In this document: piece after piece, positions 1 to 12,499 of the stretch | Numbering within the stretch: the first letter of the stretch is position 1 | Layout: every line of letters begins with the position of its first letter | Notes under the pieces: generated by a model | Database searches by the model: none | Seen by the model: the letters and a program-made list of their open reading frames with translations, nothing else | Told to the model about the DNA's origin: nothing | Position numbers and translations under genes: made by a program | Origin: Triangularia verruculosa | Lineage: Eukaryota > Ascomycota > Sordariomycetes > Sordariales > Podosporaceae | DNA: 64,000 nt | Reading direction: 5' to 3' | Assembly (NCBI GenBank): GCA_033296885.1 | Contig: MU863882.1 | Coordinates: 392,061 to 456,060 of the forward strand

Positions 1-3000
1 GTGTGTGGTGAGCGAGGAGAGAGGAGGAAGACGGGAGCGAGAAGGCTCGAGTCGAAGCACGCACGGCACCTGGTCCGCAAACCACAGATGGTGCGCTGTG
101 CCTATGGGGCGCGATTGGGAGATGGTTCTTTGAAGGAATCCGGGATGCTGTGCCTCACCAGTGCTCTTTCTAGAGGGGAGGACAAACGACAGTGAAAGGC
201 AGGGGTGGTGTCTGCAGCCAGCAGAGAGCAGTAGAGAGACCCGGAAAGGGACGGGTGTTAAGTATCAATCAAGTCCCCTAGGCCCTGGGGCGATTTGATC
301 GGGGCACCATGGGCAAGGCCCGAACCAAGCCATAAACAGTCTGTCTCTACGCAGACTCAGGGCAGACCGGACTTTTCAAACTTTGTTACCAATGTTGCTG
401 ACGGATGGATCAACGGTTGACGGCAAGAAGGGAACATGAAAGTTTGGGGAAATGCCGTCTGGCATTGGTGCGAGGGCCAGGTGTTTTAGTGGAGGATGGA
501 ATGGGAATGGAAGGGGGGGATTTTTCGACGGGAGCAGGGTTCCATACTAGAAGGTGTGGAGACACCCCCTCCTTGCGGTCGACACCCCAGCTCAGCCATT
601 CAGAGCGCCCGCCCAGATGAAGCGCACGGAAGCGCAGATGCAAAGGCGGGAAAGGTGCAATCTCAGGGATAGCCGGGGGGCGGGTCGCTCTGGACAAACC
701 ATCCAAGCTTCTGGCCGCCTTCGAGAAGGGCGATAGAAGGCGCTAAGGCTTGATAAGCAACACGGCTTCTTTCTTTGTTTCGTCCTCCCCTCGCTTCCCC
801 TCGCTCCCCTCCAAAGGAACCGTCATCGTCCCTATTACTCAGGGGACCCGTAGTACCCGTCTGTCGGGTCAGACGAGGTCAGATGAGCTTTCCGACATCA
901 GGGAACGCCGCCCGGTGCGCACCGGGTCCTAGAACGATCAAACTGGAGAGACGCGTCGTTTGCTAGGACTCCATGCTGGAGCACCACATCGTCATCATCT
1001 CTCTCGCCAGACTCCGAGAGCGGAATGTGCCACTCCCCTACTAGGTAAGGTACTCAACCACAAGCCGTGCCTCGCATTGAGACGAGCAGCCACGGGGTTC
1101 CCAAAGCGTGGCTCTCGGAATGCCCTGCAGTTTGGGGCGCACCAACTTCCTTACCTTCTCGAATAGGGCAAGCCCTACGACGCCCTGGTTATACTTTCGA
1201 CGCATGAGTCGACAACAGCTTCACCAAAGAAATACCCTCCATTCCTTTATTTTTCTTGTCTGAAAGGTGCTCCTTCTTCCGCTCTTACGCCAGTCCATGC
1301 CATGCCCATCTTACCCATCGCGACGGAGAGTGCATGGAATCTGCTAGTCATGGAAAACCATGTCTTCATCTTCAGTAGTCACCTGCTGCCTCAATACCTA
1401 CTTGACGATTTCAACTTGCTCCTTTTTTTTTTCTGGTTTTGGCCGCGCCCCAGCCATCACGCCTGTCGCCAATTGTGTTGCCTGCCGCTATTCCAGAAGG
1501 CCAGACATGCTCCAGCTTCGACCCCCCAAAGGACTCAATCTATTTCCAGCCTATCAGGAGCCCAAATCAAGGGGGACAGCATGCAGGGGATGCAGGGGGT
1601 CTGCAGGACTCGAGACGGTATTACGCCGTCTGTCAATTGCCTGACAGGATCGAGTTCGACGGATGCACTCGCCAGGGCTTTCGGTGGCGGCTACATACAA
1701 AGTCCTAGAGCTTAGAGCGAAGTCATCCATGGGACTTTCAAGTCGCCGGTCACCGAGTCCGCTAGCCTCCAACAGAAACCCGTGTTTTACGGTGTGGCCG
1801 ACACTTGATACGACCGCCTCCCATCGCGATGCATTGCCGTTTCCAGCTCGATGACTGAATGTGTCCGAGTCAACGACAAACATCCGCAACAAGCTCAGCA
1901 TGACATTTGAAATCGTCAGTAAACTCCTGAGGAAATGACCAGGTGAGCTTCCCGGCCCCGTGCAAGTAGGTATCTGCCAAACGGTTTCAGCCTTGCCGAT
2001 CGGTCGAACCCACGTCCCTGGCTGCCGTCCGTGGTGCCGGACATGACATACGGAAGATCTCAAAGAAAACAATGTTCCTTCCTCTCTCAAGGGCAGATGC
2101 AGATGATGGGACCTCGGCTCTTCTTTTTGCCCGGGGGGTAAGTTTGAGTTACAACGATGACTTTCTCGTAGGATTGGTTATTTGTGCCACCAATCGTTCA
2201 TCCTGACCTGTTGTCGTGCCCCCTTTTGCCCTCGCTTCCAGAATAATTTTGCGGCTCAGCAACACAACGCACACAAGGATTTTGATTTAGATGGTACTAA
2301 GAACCACTCCTTCGCCCCGAGGCTGCACAATGGGTTCTGCTTCTACCACGTGTTAAGATCCCATAAACTCTCTCCAAGTTGTTGAACCTCTTGGAAAGCC
2401 ATTCCATTCTTCACAGCAGGGAATGAAATCATATGTAACTTTGCTAGGGTTATACGACCTCTGCCTATCCAACATCTTATCTCAACGGCTAGCTCAGGCT
2501 CTCATGGAAAGAAGAAGGTGGAAGGCCATAAAAACCAAGGTCATTGTGACTGATACTAAACGTCGAGATCTTTGCTGTAGAGTGCAACGACATCAACGTC
2601 AGATGAATTCACTTTACAACAGGGGCATATACTTCTTTGGATGTCTCCCTAAAGACTTGATATCGCCAGCGGCAGTATTTCGGATATCGCAACATTTCAG
2701 AGGGTGGAGGCTTGAGCTAGGAAGGTTGCCCCCCTCGTTGCTAACAAAATAATCTCGACTCCAAATTTCCACCCACTTTCATACATGCTTTCCGCACCAA
2801 AACGAGTCTCAAGATGTCAAAGGAGCCTTATCATATAATCTAGCCGCTATTAAATACCTTTGTTCAAAATTTGAGAGTTTTTGAATCATGTTGTGGTATA
2901 ATAAAATATACTTGAATATCGGGGTGGTTTTGGTGGTTGTGAGACGGTGGCATTGCTTTCTTCCCCAGGCACCAGCATCGATCATCCGTCATCGATTTTC

Positions 3001-5170
3001 TGGAGAGAATTCCATCTCCCGGTTCAATATCTCGATAGAATAAGCCACAACCCACTTAGAACACTGGGGTAAGCTCGTTTTAATATGCCCGACGCGGTCG
3101 GCCCGTCAGCCTAGCACAGCCATCAAGGTTGTTCAACAAAAGTAAGGTAAATATTGACTCTTTGGGTAAGGCCCAGTCTAAGGAAGAATGAACTAGATGC
3201 TCTGCAACAGTGGTTTCCATTTGGAGGCACGGGTGAGTCTCGCTTCACGACCGTTTGGCTACCTATTAGTCCCCGACTACTACGAACGTGTCTTCAGAAC
3301 GGACCAAGTATGGCGATGGCGACAATGATTGCTTGGGGACCGGCCGCGCCGGAGCTTCCCCTATAATTATTGACCGGGCGCCGTATCAAGATGGCTTACT
3401 TCTGGACACCGAGGTGAAAAGGGGCTAGGCCACCGAAAGTCGCATGAGTCACCGGATGTTCAGCTCCCAGTCTCAAGCAAGACCGACACTAGGTACTTCG
3501 CGCATCCACTGGTCACGATGCTCATTGCAGCACTTCTCATGTCATTCTGCTCGTCACCTTGGGCCCTTGACCTCACCTCCTCACCTTAGCCTCGATCTCC
3601 TGGCTTCGAGCAGGTTCTCCATGACTGGCTGCCATCACTGACAGCCATCACTCCCCTGCCCCCGTCCCCCGTCCCCAGGACTTTCATGTACACTAAGGTA
3701 GTTACGCATAAGTTCCGTGAACCAATTATCCAGTCAGCTCAAGAGATGTTTGCTGGAGCGGAAAATTATCACTCGAGTATTAAAGCCGCAATCGAGCTTC
3801 GAAATCGAGGGCTTCCCCTGACGACTGTAGCTGCTTGAAGCAAATCTCTCTTGGGATCTTGTTTCGCATAAATATTATTTTTGACAGACCTCTCACACAC
3901 ACAAGATTCTCGAGATATGATTGTACCAGGACTGTTTTTTTGTGAGCATGTTTCTCAGAAGGACGATTCTTTCCCAGATAAAAAGCTCCTTCCTGATCGA
4001 AAAGCCTCCCCGACAAACTCCTCAAACAAACAGCCCCTTTTCAGGAAACCCCCTCCCAGCAAAGTCCGTACCTACCTACTCAGAGATATCCCTCTCGGAC
4101 ACAGTGCCCCTCCCCAGGGAAAATACTGCTTCCCACATACACAGATAGAGATCCCGTTTCCCAAGCAACACATCTCGCCCGCGGCTACGTTCTTCCCCAA
4201 AGAAAGCTCCTCCAACTTCATCACCCCAACGAGGAATGCTTCATCGCATACCTTCAGAATTTAAACTCACCTGGATGTAATAACTCTTTTATAGTCATGA
4301 ACAGAATCCCACATCGCATCGTAAGTATTTGCGGAGAAAACGGTAAGGACGTACCAACTCTTCAGGGGCCGCAGCTGAAGATGAGTATGATAACCCCAAC
4401 CCTTGATATTGCCCAGCAACCTGCCAGTGTGCCAGTAGCCATCTGATCTGCTGGTCTGTGCATTACCTTATTCTCCACAGCACAGAACGCCTTCCCAACT
4501 GCAACAATTTTTTCAATTCCACACGCTTCAACACCATTCCATCAATCATTGAGAAAACCTGCCGACAGTGGCGTCGACGACGATGACGGCAACGAGCCAC
4601 TGGCTGAGAAACTTAAAGGCTGACATCTTGCTTTTCGGGCCTTCTTTCACAGAAGGCTAGCGAGCGCTATCCCTGCCACGGAGTTCGCGTTCTTGGTTGC
4701 GGAGTTGAAGTTGTCGTCTTCGTCGTCGTTGTCGCCGTCATGAGGCCAACGTTGCTGCCTCTCCCTCTCGTTATCTTTCTCTCCTTTTTTTGACCCAAAC
4801 TTACATAACTTCCATTATCATACCGTGGTCTTCTTCCTGATTCGTTCAGCTCAATCTCCCCCTTTGCTGTTCTTGAGTTACAGGATGCGCCCTGATGTTT
4901 TGTTCACGCAGAACATCAGAGAGCGTATTAGACGAGAACAAAACGCGATGTTTTTTGAGTGCGGAACCTTCTCTTATTTGCCATGGGGGACTTTCGCAAT
5001 TTATCTGTTGCAACATTTTATTTTCTTGGACTTGATACTCAATTGTTTCTTATTACTATCCATCCCAAGATCAATAATAATCAATATCAGGTTTACCCAA
5101 AACAACGCCTCGCTATGCTATGCTATTATGCCCCTTTTCAAAAAAAAAAAAAAAATCCCAAAGAAACGTT
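1..5170. other. gene-poor interval, no supported gene
   Basis: About 5.2 kb upstream of the 3' end of the PLC-like gene. Reading frames are short on both strands; the longest are about 137 codons (+, 1302-1715) and 178 codons (-, 1554-2090). None has a domain, family signature or credible splice structure that I recognise. Composition is mixed and not AT-rich, so this is not a RIP relic like the right end. Pyrimidine-rich patches around 4500-4830 resemble fungal 5' leader or promoter DNA. Part of the interval could be the long control region or leader of a gene lying off the left edge. No tRNA or 5S rRNA was recognised by eye. Confidence 0.5.
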
Positions 5171-6334
5171 TTACAAAACAAGCAACGCAACCCCCAAGAA
5201 CCCAACCAGCGCCGCAAAAGCCCCTCTATTCATCTTCATATCCCCCCTCCCACCCGAGGCGTCCGCCGTAGCAGATCCGCTGCCCTCCACGGGCAATGGA
5301 GTTCTCCCAACCGCCTTGCCCTCTATCCCGTTTAGCCGATCTCCCGTCTCCATCGCCGGTCCCCGGTTGAAGAAATCCACCAGGACAAACACCGGCTTCT
5401 GCCCCCACTGCCCTGATCCAGAACACAGCTCCGCGTGTCGGCCCAGGCTGCCAGTCGTGTCGTTCGACACCGTCAGACTAGGACTGTTCGTCTTGTCGAT
5501 GGAATCAACGTTGGGGATCTGAATCCCCGAGGTGAGGTCGATGTACATGAAGTGATTCATCAACGGCAGCAGACCATTCTGTAGTGCGGAGGAGGCGGTC
5601 CCGGCTGACGAGGGCCTGTCCAGAGCGCAGGCGAACTGGGAAGGGGAGGTGATGTTGAAGGGCGTTTCGAACACGTGGTTGAACTCGGATAGTAGATACG
5701 GGTGGGAGGCGGATTCGTCGATGCCGGTGATGAAGGTTACTAGTCGCTGATTGCTTGAGATCATGTCTGATAGAACCGGCCACTTTGCTCCTGAGCTGGT
5801 GTTTGAGGGGATGAAGCCGTATTCTGAGATGCCGCTTGATTGAAAGGCATCGCCGAAGGAGGTGATGGGTTGGTTATCTGCGTTGACTAGCAGCAGGGTA
5901 ATGACTTCGTTGGGGTTGGTGTCGAGCCAGTGTTTGATCTTGGATAACCAGTCCTGCAGGGAGCCGGCGTCGAGGAGCTCGCAAAGGGAGTGGCAGAGCT
6001 CGAGGACGTTGTTGTGGAGGTGGACTTGCGCCTGGAGGAGGCGGAGGCCAGAGGAGAGGGCGAGGGTGGCGTTGTAGAATTGGTTGCCGGCGATGGAGTT
6101 GGAGGTGGAGGGGTCGCGGAGGAACGCCGAGTTGTGGGCGCCGAGGTGGGTTATGTTGTTGTAGGCGAGGGGGCAGAGGGCGGGGGAGTTGTTGCAGGCG
6201 ATTTCCGGGGAAGACGAGGTTGAGGATGTTGACGGTGGTGGTGGTGTTGGGGAGAGGGTGGTTGATTGGGTGAGGGCCAGTGATGGCAATAGCAAGGCGG
6301 TTGTAAATAGAGGGAGGGATGGTAATCGGACCAT
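5171..6334 (-). CDS. secreted PLC-like phosphodiesterase, probably GPI-anchored
   Basis: Single-exon gene of 387 aa. An N-terminal signal peptide (about residues 1-22, a hydrophobic run before TQST) is followed by a Ser/Thr/Pro-rich linker. The body resembles the PI-PLC X-domain-like (TIM-barrel) phosphodiesterases of filamentous fungi. The first catalytic-type His lies in THLGAHNSAF (about residue 65) and a second in the CHSLC segment (about residue 113). A VLVDFFNRG strand near residue 317 is typical of the family's last barrel strand. The C-terminus ends in a hydrophobic tail (AALVGFLGVALLVL) after a small, Gly/Ser-rich region, as expected for a GPI-attachment signal. The protein therefore probably acts at the cell surface or wall. 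Substrate is unknown; many fungal members are annotated only as PLC-like. The ATG at 6332-6334 is chosen because it directly precedes the signal peptide. The coding strand is strikingly C-rich in its 5' half. Confidence 0.85.
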   Translation of the reverse strand: MVRLPSLPLFTTALLLPSLALTQSTTLSPTPPPPSTSSTSSSPEIACNNSPALCPLAYNNITHLGAHNSAFLRDPSTSNSIAGNQFYNATLALSSGLRLLQAQVHLHNNVLELCHSLCELLDAGSLQDWLSKIKHWLDTNPNEVITLLLVNADNQPITSFGDAFQSSGISEYGFIPSNTSSGAKWPVLSDMISSNQRLVTFITGIDESASHPYLLSEFNHVFETPFNITSPSQFACALDRPSSAGTASSALQNGLLPLMNHFMYIDLTSGIQIPNVDSIDKTNSPSLTVSNDTTGSLGRHAELCSGSGQWGQKPVFVLVDFFNRGPAMETGDRLNGIEGKAVGRTPLPVEGSGSATADASGGRGDMKMNRGAFAALVGFLGVALLVL

Positions 6335-6621
6335 GATTACTTTTTTGAAGTGACAGAGATGCTGTCAAAACCGGGAAAGAAAATAACAAATACAAAAGGG
6401 GATGGAAGAAAAAGAAGGGAATGGGAGAATGTCTTAAATTCCAGCAGCCCCTCAGAGAAAGCTGACTACAGCCAAGTATTTGAGAACCCCTTTTGTCGCC
6501 TCTCTCCTCGGCAACGAATGATCAACTGTGAGGATCAATTGCGAAACTCAAACGCGTCCATCATCCACCCCAGGTTCTAGGTACTCGGCATTATTGAATG
6601 AAACACTTTAAAAAAAAAACC

Positions 6622-6643
6622 CACACGCACACACACACACACA
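6622..6643. repeat. CA dinucleotide microsatellite
   Basis: About ten CA units with one G interruption, immediately after an A-run. It lies about 290 bp upstream of the PLC-like gene's ATG. Confidence 0.9.
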
Positions 6644-7373
6644 GCCCACTTTTTGCCTTGTGGGTTGTGTCCAGATTCTTGATGGCAAAACATGCCAGTG
6701 TTACTTTTATTTTGGGAAACATACTAACTTCAATAAACCGGTGCAAACCTTCTTTCTTGCTTAAACAAAGTTACCGTTGCACTTTAGACGAAAAAACAAG
6801 ACCAACATGGCCAGCAACCCATCCGACCTAACCCATTGAGTCGTCCGACCAGCAACGGGCCCGGAGGGGGGGGTGCTCGGGAGAACCCTTATTAATGATC
6901 TGTGTCTGACAAGATAGGCCTTTTCGAGAATGTCGTCCATTTTCATGGAACTTCCAGGATGTGAACAACTGAAAGACTCATGCTCCCAATAGGCTGGCTG
7001 GCTGCATGTGGACCAAAATAGCATCCCTTCTAAAATGTCAAAAAGGCTAACTTCGCCCCCTACCGTAGCTGAACCCTTAAATCCGATCTGTCTTACACGC
7101 GGCCTTCTTCTGCCAATCTCTGGCAATCCGTCTCAAGCGGATGACGTTGCCTCTTATTCTCCACATCACCTATACACTACCCGGGATCTTCGGGAGGCAA
7201 ACGTAACCCTGAAGAATAGGACCCCTATTATATGAAATAAGATCTGGCGAGCTGCTCCTTCACGTGATACCTACTAGGTATCTGACATCCAGTTATCAAA
7301 CATCGAGATGTAGGCATATGGTAAAGGTCTTGCATTAAAAGAAAAATAATATGCTCTACTAAAAGATGCTACT

Positions 7374-7397
7374 TGCTGTGCTGTGCTGTGCTGTGCT
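7374..7397. repeat. TGCTG pentanucleotide tandem repeat
   Basis: Nearly five perfect copies of a 5-bp unit (TGCTG). It lies about 105 bp past the stop codon of the Sip3-like gene, probably in or just after its 3' UTR. Confidence 0.9.
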
Positions 7398-7502
7398 ACC
7401 ACCGAAACAATGCATGCTCCTCCCCCATGTAATGCTGCCCTTTGAATCAATGAAACCATACCGGCCTTGCTCCTCTAGGTAACTATGTATATGGCGCCCC
7501 CT

Positions 7503-10500
7503 TCACCTCACCAGCGATGCTCTCTCACTACTCGCCAGCAGAGCCCTATGATCAGCCTCGCAACTCCCACAATACTCACCATGCCACTTTGCGAGCGCTT
7601 CCTTCCTATTGTTGTCGCCGCCTCCAAGGACCTTCTGAGCCTCGTCCTTTTCCTCTTGCGAGAGTTGCTTGGGAGCGTTGTGTGTCAGCAGTCTTGCGAC
7701 TCGTTCACACCTGTGATTCTCGTCTTCCAGCCAGTTCTCCCACTCGGACTGCACCATCTCCAGCTCGATGCCGTTGACCACGCGCATGGCTACCAACAAA
7801 TCATGTCTGTACCCACCTAGACGCTGGCGAGTACGACGGAGACGACGAGCCGCTGCTCGGGTCGTAGCAGAGGTGAAGCCTGCCCCGGCATCTTGGTAAG
7901 GGGCGTCGAGGTTCGTCGAGTTGACAATAGCCTGGAAGGTGTCGTAACTATTCCAGAGTCAGCAAAACAGTAGCCACGGCAGAGTATAGAAAAGAAAACC
8001 TACCACTGACTCCCAACCGGCCGCCCCACCAAACCCCCCTCCACCGCCGACCCCCTACTCGCCACCTCCAAATCCGCCAAATAAATCGCCTTCCCCATCA
8101 CCAAGTTCGGTCCCACCCCCAACCTCTGCATAAACCTCTCCGACCTTCTCTCCGTCCACCACCTACTCGTCCCCTGACTCACACTCACCAGATTATACCC
8201 CAAGCTCACCACCAGCATCACCAAAATCACCCTATTCGCCTTCAAAATCCCAAACACCTTCCTCACCGCCGCAAAAGCCCACATCATCACGCTCGTGATC
8301 GCGCTCTCCATAAAGCTCCTCCCCGTCTCCCACATCATATCCCCCAGCGTCCTCGGCCTCACCCCGCCCTCCCCCCTCCCCCTCTCCACCTCCTCATCCG
8401 GGCTGAAAACCACCACCTCCGTCCTCCTCCCCACATCCCCGTACACCTGAATCGCCCTCTTCGTCCTGCTGTGCACCCCCAGCTTCCTCACCTGATCCGT
8501 CGCCACCTCGGCCAGATCCTCCCCGTCCCTCCTCGCATCATCCAGCGCCTGCCTCTGCACCATATTCTTCGCAAACGCCGCCGCCCCCCTCTCCCAGCTC
8601 GTCTTGGTATACACCGCCAGCCTACACTTGCTCTTCGCCACGTGCGTAATCACCACCTTGGTCACCAGCTTGAACGCCTGGCTGTGCGGTAAATGCCACG
8701 GCGTCCGCACATGCGTGACCACATACGTGATGTGATCATTGAATATCTCAATCGTCTGCACGTCCGTCACATCCCCCGGTTTCTTCCTCCCCAGCATGTC
8801 CACGTAATCGACCTTAAACCGGAAGAGCCTCTTCATTTTCCCGTGGTCAGACAGCTCCCAGGGGCCCTGGGCGATCTCCTTGGCCCGGCGCTCAAAGTAC
8901 AGTTTGGGGAAGATGAAGCTCTTATCTCCAAAGAGGACGTGGAAGCAGGCCTTGGCGCTGATTTCAAAGTGACGCTCCGCCACGACGGGGCCCATGTCTT
9001 CGGGCTCGTACATGACCGGGTGAGCCGGCAGCTGGAACTTCTGCGCGGGCTTCTTGGAGCTGTGGTGAGGCGATCTGTACCTTCCGCTCAAGTCGCCAAC
9101 TCGTCTCGACACGGGCCGGCCAAACGGTGTTCCGTCGTCGATGGGGGTGTTGGATGATATCTCCTCCCAGCTCTCCACGCTTGGGCTCCGGATGGCGTCT
9201 TCCTGGTTCTTTTCCATGTTGACTAGTGTGGTGATGATTTCGGAGAGGTCCATTGGTTCGGCAGCCTGAAGATCGTCAATAAGCACATTCAGACGGGACT
9301 GCAGAAGCGAGAAGTCCTCCAGGAACAACTTGATGGCGATCCGCGCGTAAGTAGTATCTTGCATATCTTGATTCAGGTGCAGGAAAATGAAGTCGCAATC
9401 CCGACCTGGCGCAGACGTCACCTCGGTGATGCTGTCGAGGCTGATTGTGTAAGCCACCACCAAGCCCAGCTGATGACCGTAAAAGTACATTCTGTCCGGG
9501 GTGACAAAGATACGTCCGTTACCAGCCAGCCCTTGGTCTTCCTTCCCTTCAACCGGCGAGCTCGACCACGCAGCGTTGAAGACAAGCACAGGCTTCTCCT
9601 CAGGAGGTGCTGTTGGGAAGACAAGACGGAACTGCGCATACTGCGCCCTAAGGTCGGGCGGGTAGTTGATAGGGAGAGCGTCACTCTGTACCTTTTCAGG
9701 CACCTTGGGATCTGTGAGAGTCGTGCCCACGCTCTGTGTTTTCCTATGTCCACCAGGAGGGGGTTGGGGTTTAGGAAATGTAGGTGTTCGCGGCACCATA
9801 GAAGCCACAAAGGGATCGTCTGCATAGGGCTTAGGGGTAGGTGGTGACCCGACGGTGGGACAATAAATCGCCGTGTAAGGGCTGCTTCCCCAGTAGTTGG
9901 CCAAGACACCGCTGGACATAGGCCGGGTGGCAGCCATGTTGGCGCTCGCCAGGATAGCTGACTTGCTCAGGCTGGTGGAGATGGGAGGTTTAGCCAGAGT
10001 TGCAGGTGCGAGACTTCCTGGCTGGTGGTCCATCAACAGGGTCGGCAGACGAAGAGTTGGCGTCTGCTGTCCTTGAGGCGTAGAAGCGGAGCTTGTCATG
10101 AGGCTTGACCCTGTCGTACCAGAGGCAGCGTTGGTATCCATCGAGGCCGCAAACGTTGCCTTACGGTGAAGATCAAGCTTCTGCATGATACGCGCAGCAT
10201 GCTCTCGTCCAGTCTCTCCCTCCTCTCTTCCAAGGTGAGTCGTGATGGACCGACGCGGCGGCGCCATCGCCACGTCGAAACTAGAGCGTGCTGCAGCATT
10301 TGCGTCGGGCCCAGGGACAGGCAGGTTTCGCTGCTTGTCAGAGCCATCAGCCTCGTCGAGGTTCTCGACACTTCGGGCCGAGAACTCGGGGATCGAGGGC
10401 GGCGTAATGACAAAAGCAGGATCAATCCCTCCGACGAGCGTATTAGGGTCACGTCCCATGCTGGCCTCAATCGCCTTCTTTTTGGCCACCTCAAACACCT

Positions 10501-11839
10501 CAAGCCACTCCACCAGCTGTGTCTGTGTCTCCGCCTGCAGCAGAATCGTCTGGGTCTTGGTCTTGATTTCAAAGCAGAACCTGCGTTCCTCCTGATGAGC
10601 CGGTCTCGCACTGCAAAGAAGCACACCAATCTCATCACCCTGCAACACCCCCTGAGGTCCCTGAACCAGCCACCCAAAGATCCCATCCCGGCAATAATAC
10701 CATCTCCTTATCCAATTCGCCCTCACCGGCTTCCCAGTCAAAACCCGCAAAAACAACCACCCCTGCTTCTCCGAGATAACCGCCACCTGATCCTTCCTCT
10801 GAACAGTCAACGGCCCCTTCGACCCCAAATACGGCACCGTGCTCACGCTGTAATCCTCCAACTCCCTCGACGGCTTCGCCAGCGCCAGTGTGCTCTCCCC
10901 AATATCCCTCCTCGCCAACTGCAGCTCCCGCTTAAACACCCCCTCCGTCGCCTCCATCTCCCTCGACCACCCCCTAATCCTCTCCAGCTCCTCCCCCCAC
11001 GCCGTCTGAAGCGAGTTGTTATTAACCTGCCCAACCTTCCTCATCTCCTTCCACAAGTCGGCACAAACCCTCACCAGCAACTTATCCAACCCAGCCCTCA
11101 CCTGCGGCGCCATATGGCAAAAGTCCATACTCGACTTCAAATACGCCTTCCTCGTCTCAAACACGGCAAACGCATCCTCCCTCAGCGCCGACGGCTCCTT
11201 CGTCTTGCTCTGCGCAACATATCTCGTCAACGTGGTATCAAACGCCTTTTGCGCCGCCTCCAACGTCCTTCTCTGCTCCCGAAACACCTTCATCTCGGTG
11301 TTGATGAAATTCCTGATCGGGTCCACGCTCACCGGCTCGATCTTTCTAACCGCAGATAGGATGCCACCCCACCATTCCCTCGCTCCGTCGCCCACTCGAC
11401 GGAGGGCAGGGAGGGTGTAGTCTGCGTCGAGGACGGGGGAGTCGGGGCCGGTGGCCATGGTAGGGGGTGTCATTTTGGAGAGGTAGACATTGATCGTGTC
11501 TTCGAGAGCGAGGAAGTCGTGGACGACCTTGGCGGTGCTGCGGGTGTAGCTGTCGAGCCAGCGCTCGATGCCGTCGAGCTGGTCGCCGAAGTGGATGGCA
11601 GTCGAGCGGAAGGTAGGGGAATCGAGGGCGGCTTCGTTGAGGATTACTGGAATGGATGGGCCGGTGGCCCGAGGAACGGTGGCAGGTTTGACTTGTTGGG
11701 AGGTCTGCTGTTGCTTCTCTGAGGGTGCTTGAGATGATGAACCTGTCGTCGTCGAGGGGGCCGTTATCGTCACTGGCGGTGGTGCTGAGGTGTGCTTGTA
11801 GCTGAACGCCACCTGAGGCGGTATCGTTGGCTCGTTCAT
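7503..11839 (-). CDS. BAR-PH-GRAM-VASt sterol-transfer protein (Sip3/Lam family)
   Basis: Two exons: 8004-11839 and 7503-7947. The 56-nt intron (7948-8003) has donor GTAGGT and acceptor TAG, giving 1426 aa. Order of parts: Ser/Thr/Pro-rich N-terminus, BAR-like helical domain (about residues 65-330), PH domain (about 350-456, with WIRRWYYCRDG), a long disordered linker, GRAM-like domain (about 725-830), VASt/StART-like domain (about 945-1095), and a transmembrane segment near 1203-1218 (VILVMLVVSLGYNLV). A C-terminal tail with a conserved WHGEYCGSC element is encoded by exon 2. This is the architecture of yeast Sip3/Lam3 and Ysp1/Lam1, ER-anchored proteins of ER-plasma membrane contact sites that move sterols. 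That role is inferred from family. The ATG at 11839 is the first in frame and precedes the BAR domain sensibly. Parts of the coding strand are purine-heavy. The length fits filamentous-fungal members. Confidence 0.92.
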
Positions 11840-12499
11840 CTTGCTACGAGCCTCTGCTCTCTCCGAGGGAGCGCTTGGGTGATGGTGTAGCTCCGAGTAA
11901 CCGTATATTTGTAGATGTTGCTTTGTCTTTGATGAAGCTGTTTGTATTACTCGGGATGCTCGGAGGTGACAATGCTGTTAGATGTGGAGATTCGATATTA
12001 TAACGGCCTTGGCTGCCTCTAATTCATCGGGTAGATCTACTCGAAGCACTCGGTCATTTTCAACGAGTTTGAAGAAATTGCGAGATGGCCGGGCTTCAAG
12101 CGATCGATTAATCGGTGAGAGTGCAACCTGGAAGCAGCCCAATGACGTTTGTTTCAGTTGCACGCAGCGCCCAGCGGACGGGTCGTTCTGGGGCCTGCAT
12201 GACGCTAACGGCATTCGGGGGACGTCGCTAACCGTTAGTGTGTTAGGTGCTATTATTGGACCCCTTTCTCGGAGCACAGTGTGGCAAAGTTCATCTGGAG
12301 CCAACAACACCATCGTTGTTTGATGGGGGCAGCATATAAAGGGTTCTGATGTTGCTACATTACTTTGGGTCCACGGCCGTCTAATCGTTAGGTATGCTTC
12401 CGCGTATACACACACTAATGTTTTACGTGTAAAAGACCCAACTGTCTATCCGCGGATTCGGAGCCGGTTGGTCGGATCCGGAATCAGGGGTTCATCCCT
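11840..12499. other. intergenic, promoter of the Sip3-like gene and 3' side of APC4
   Basis: 660 bp. A 145-codon frame on the minus strand (11978-12415) and a 113-codon frame on the plus strand overlap here, but neither has a recognisable domain. Treated as noncoding. Confidence 0.5.

Larger units (their letters stand above)
6335..7502. other. intergenic, promoter of the PLC-like gene
   Basis: 1.17 kb between the start of the PLC-like gene and the 3' end of the Sip3-like gene, both on the minus strand. It holds a CA microsatellite and a TGCTG pentanucleotide repeat (listed separately). No coding frame with recognisable content was seen. Confidence 0.6.

Noticed and set aside
1554..2090. 178-codon minus-strand frame
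   Set aside because: No family resemblance, no splice partners, and overlaps another frame on the plus strand.
10166..11359. 397-codon plus-strand frame
   Set aside because: It lies antisense to the BAR and PH parts of the Sip3-like gene, with Arg/His/Pro/Leu-rich low complexity typical of a shadow frame.
11978..12415. 145-codon minus-strand frame between the Sip3-like gene and apc4
   Set aside because: No domain, and overlaps a similar-sized frame on the other strand; probably promoter DNA.
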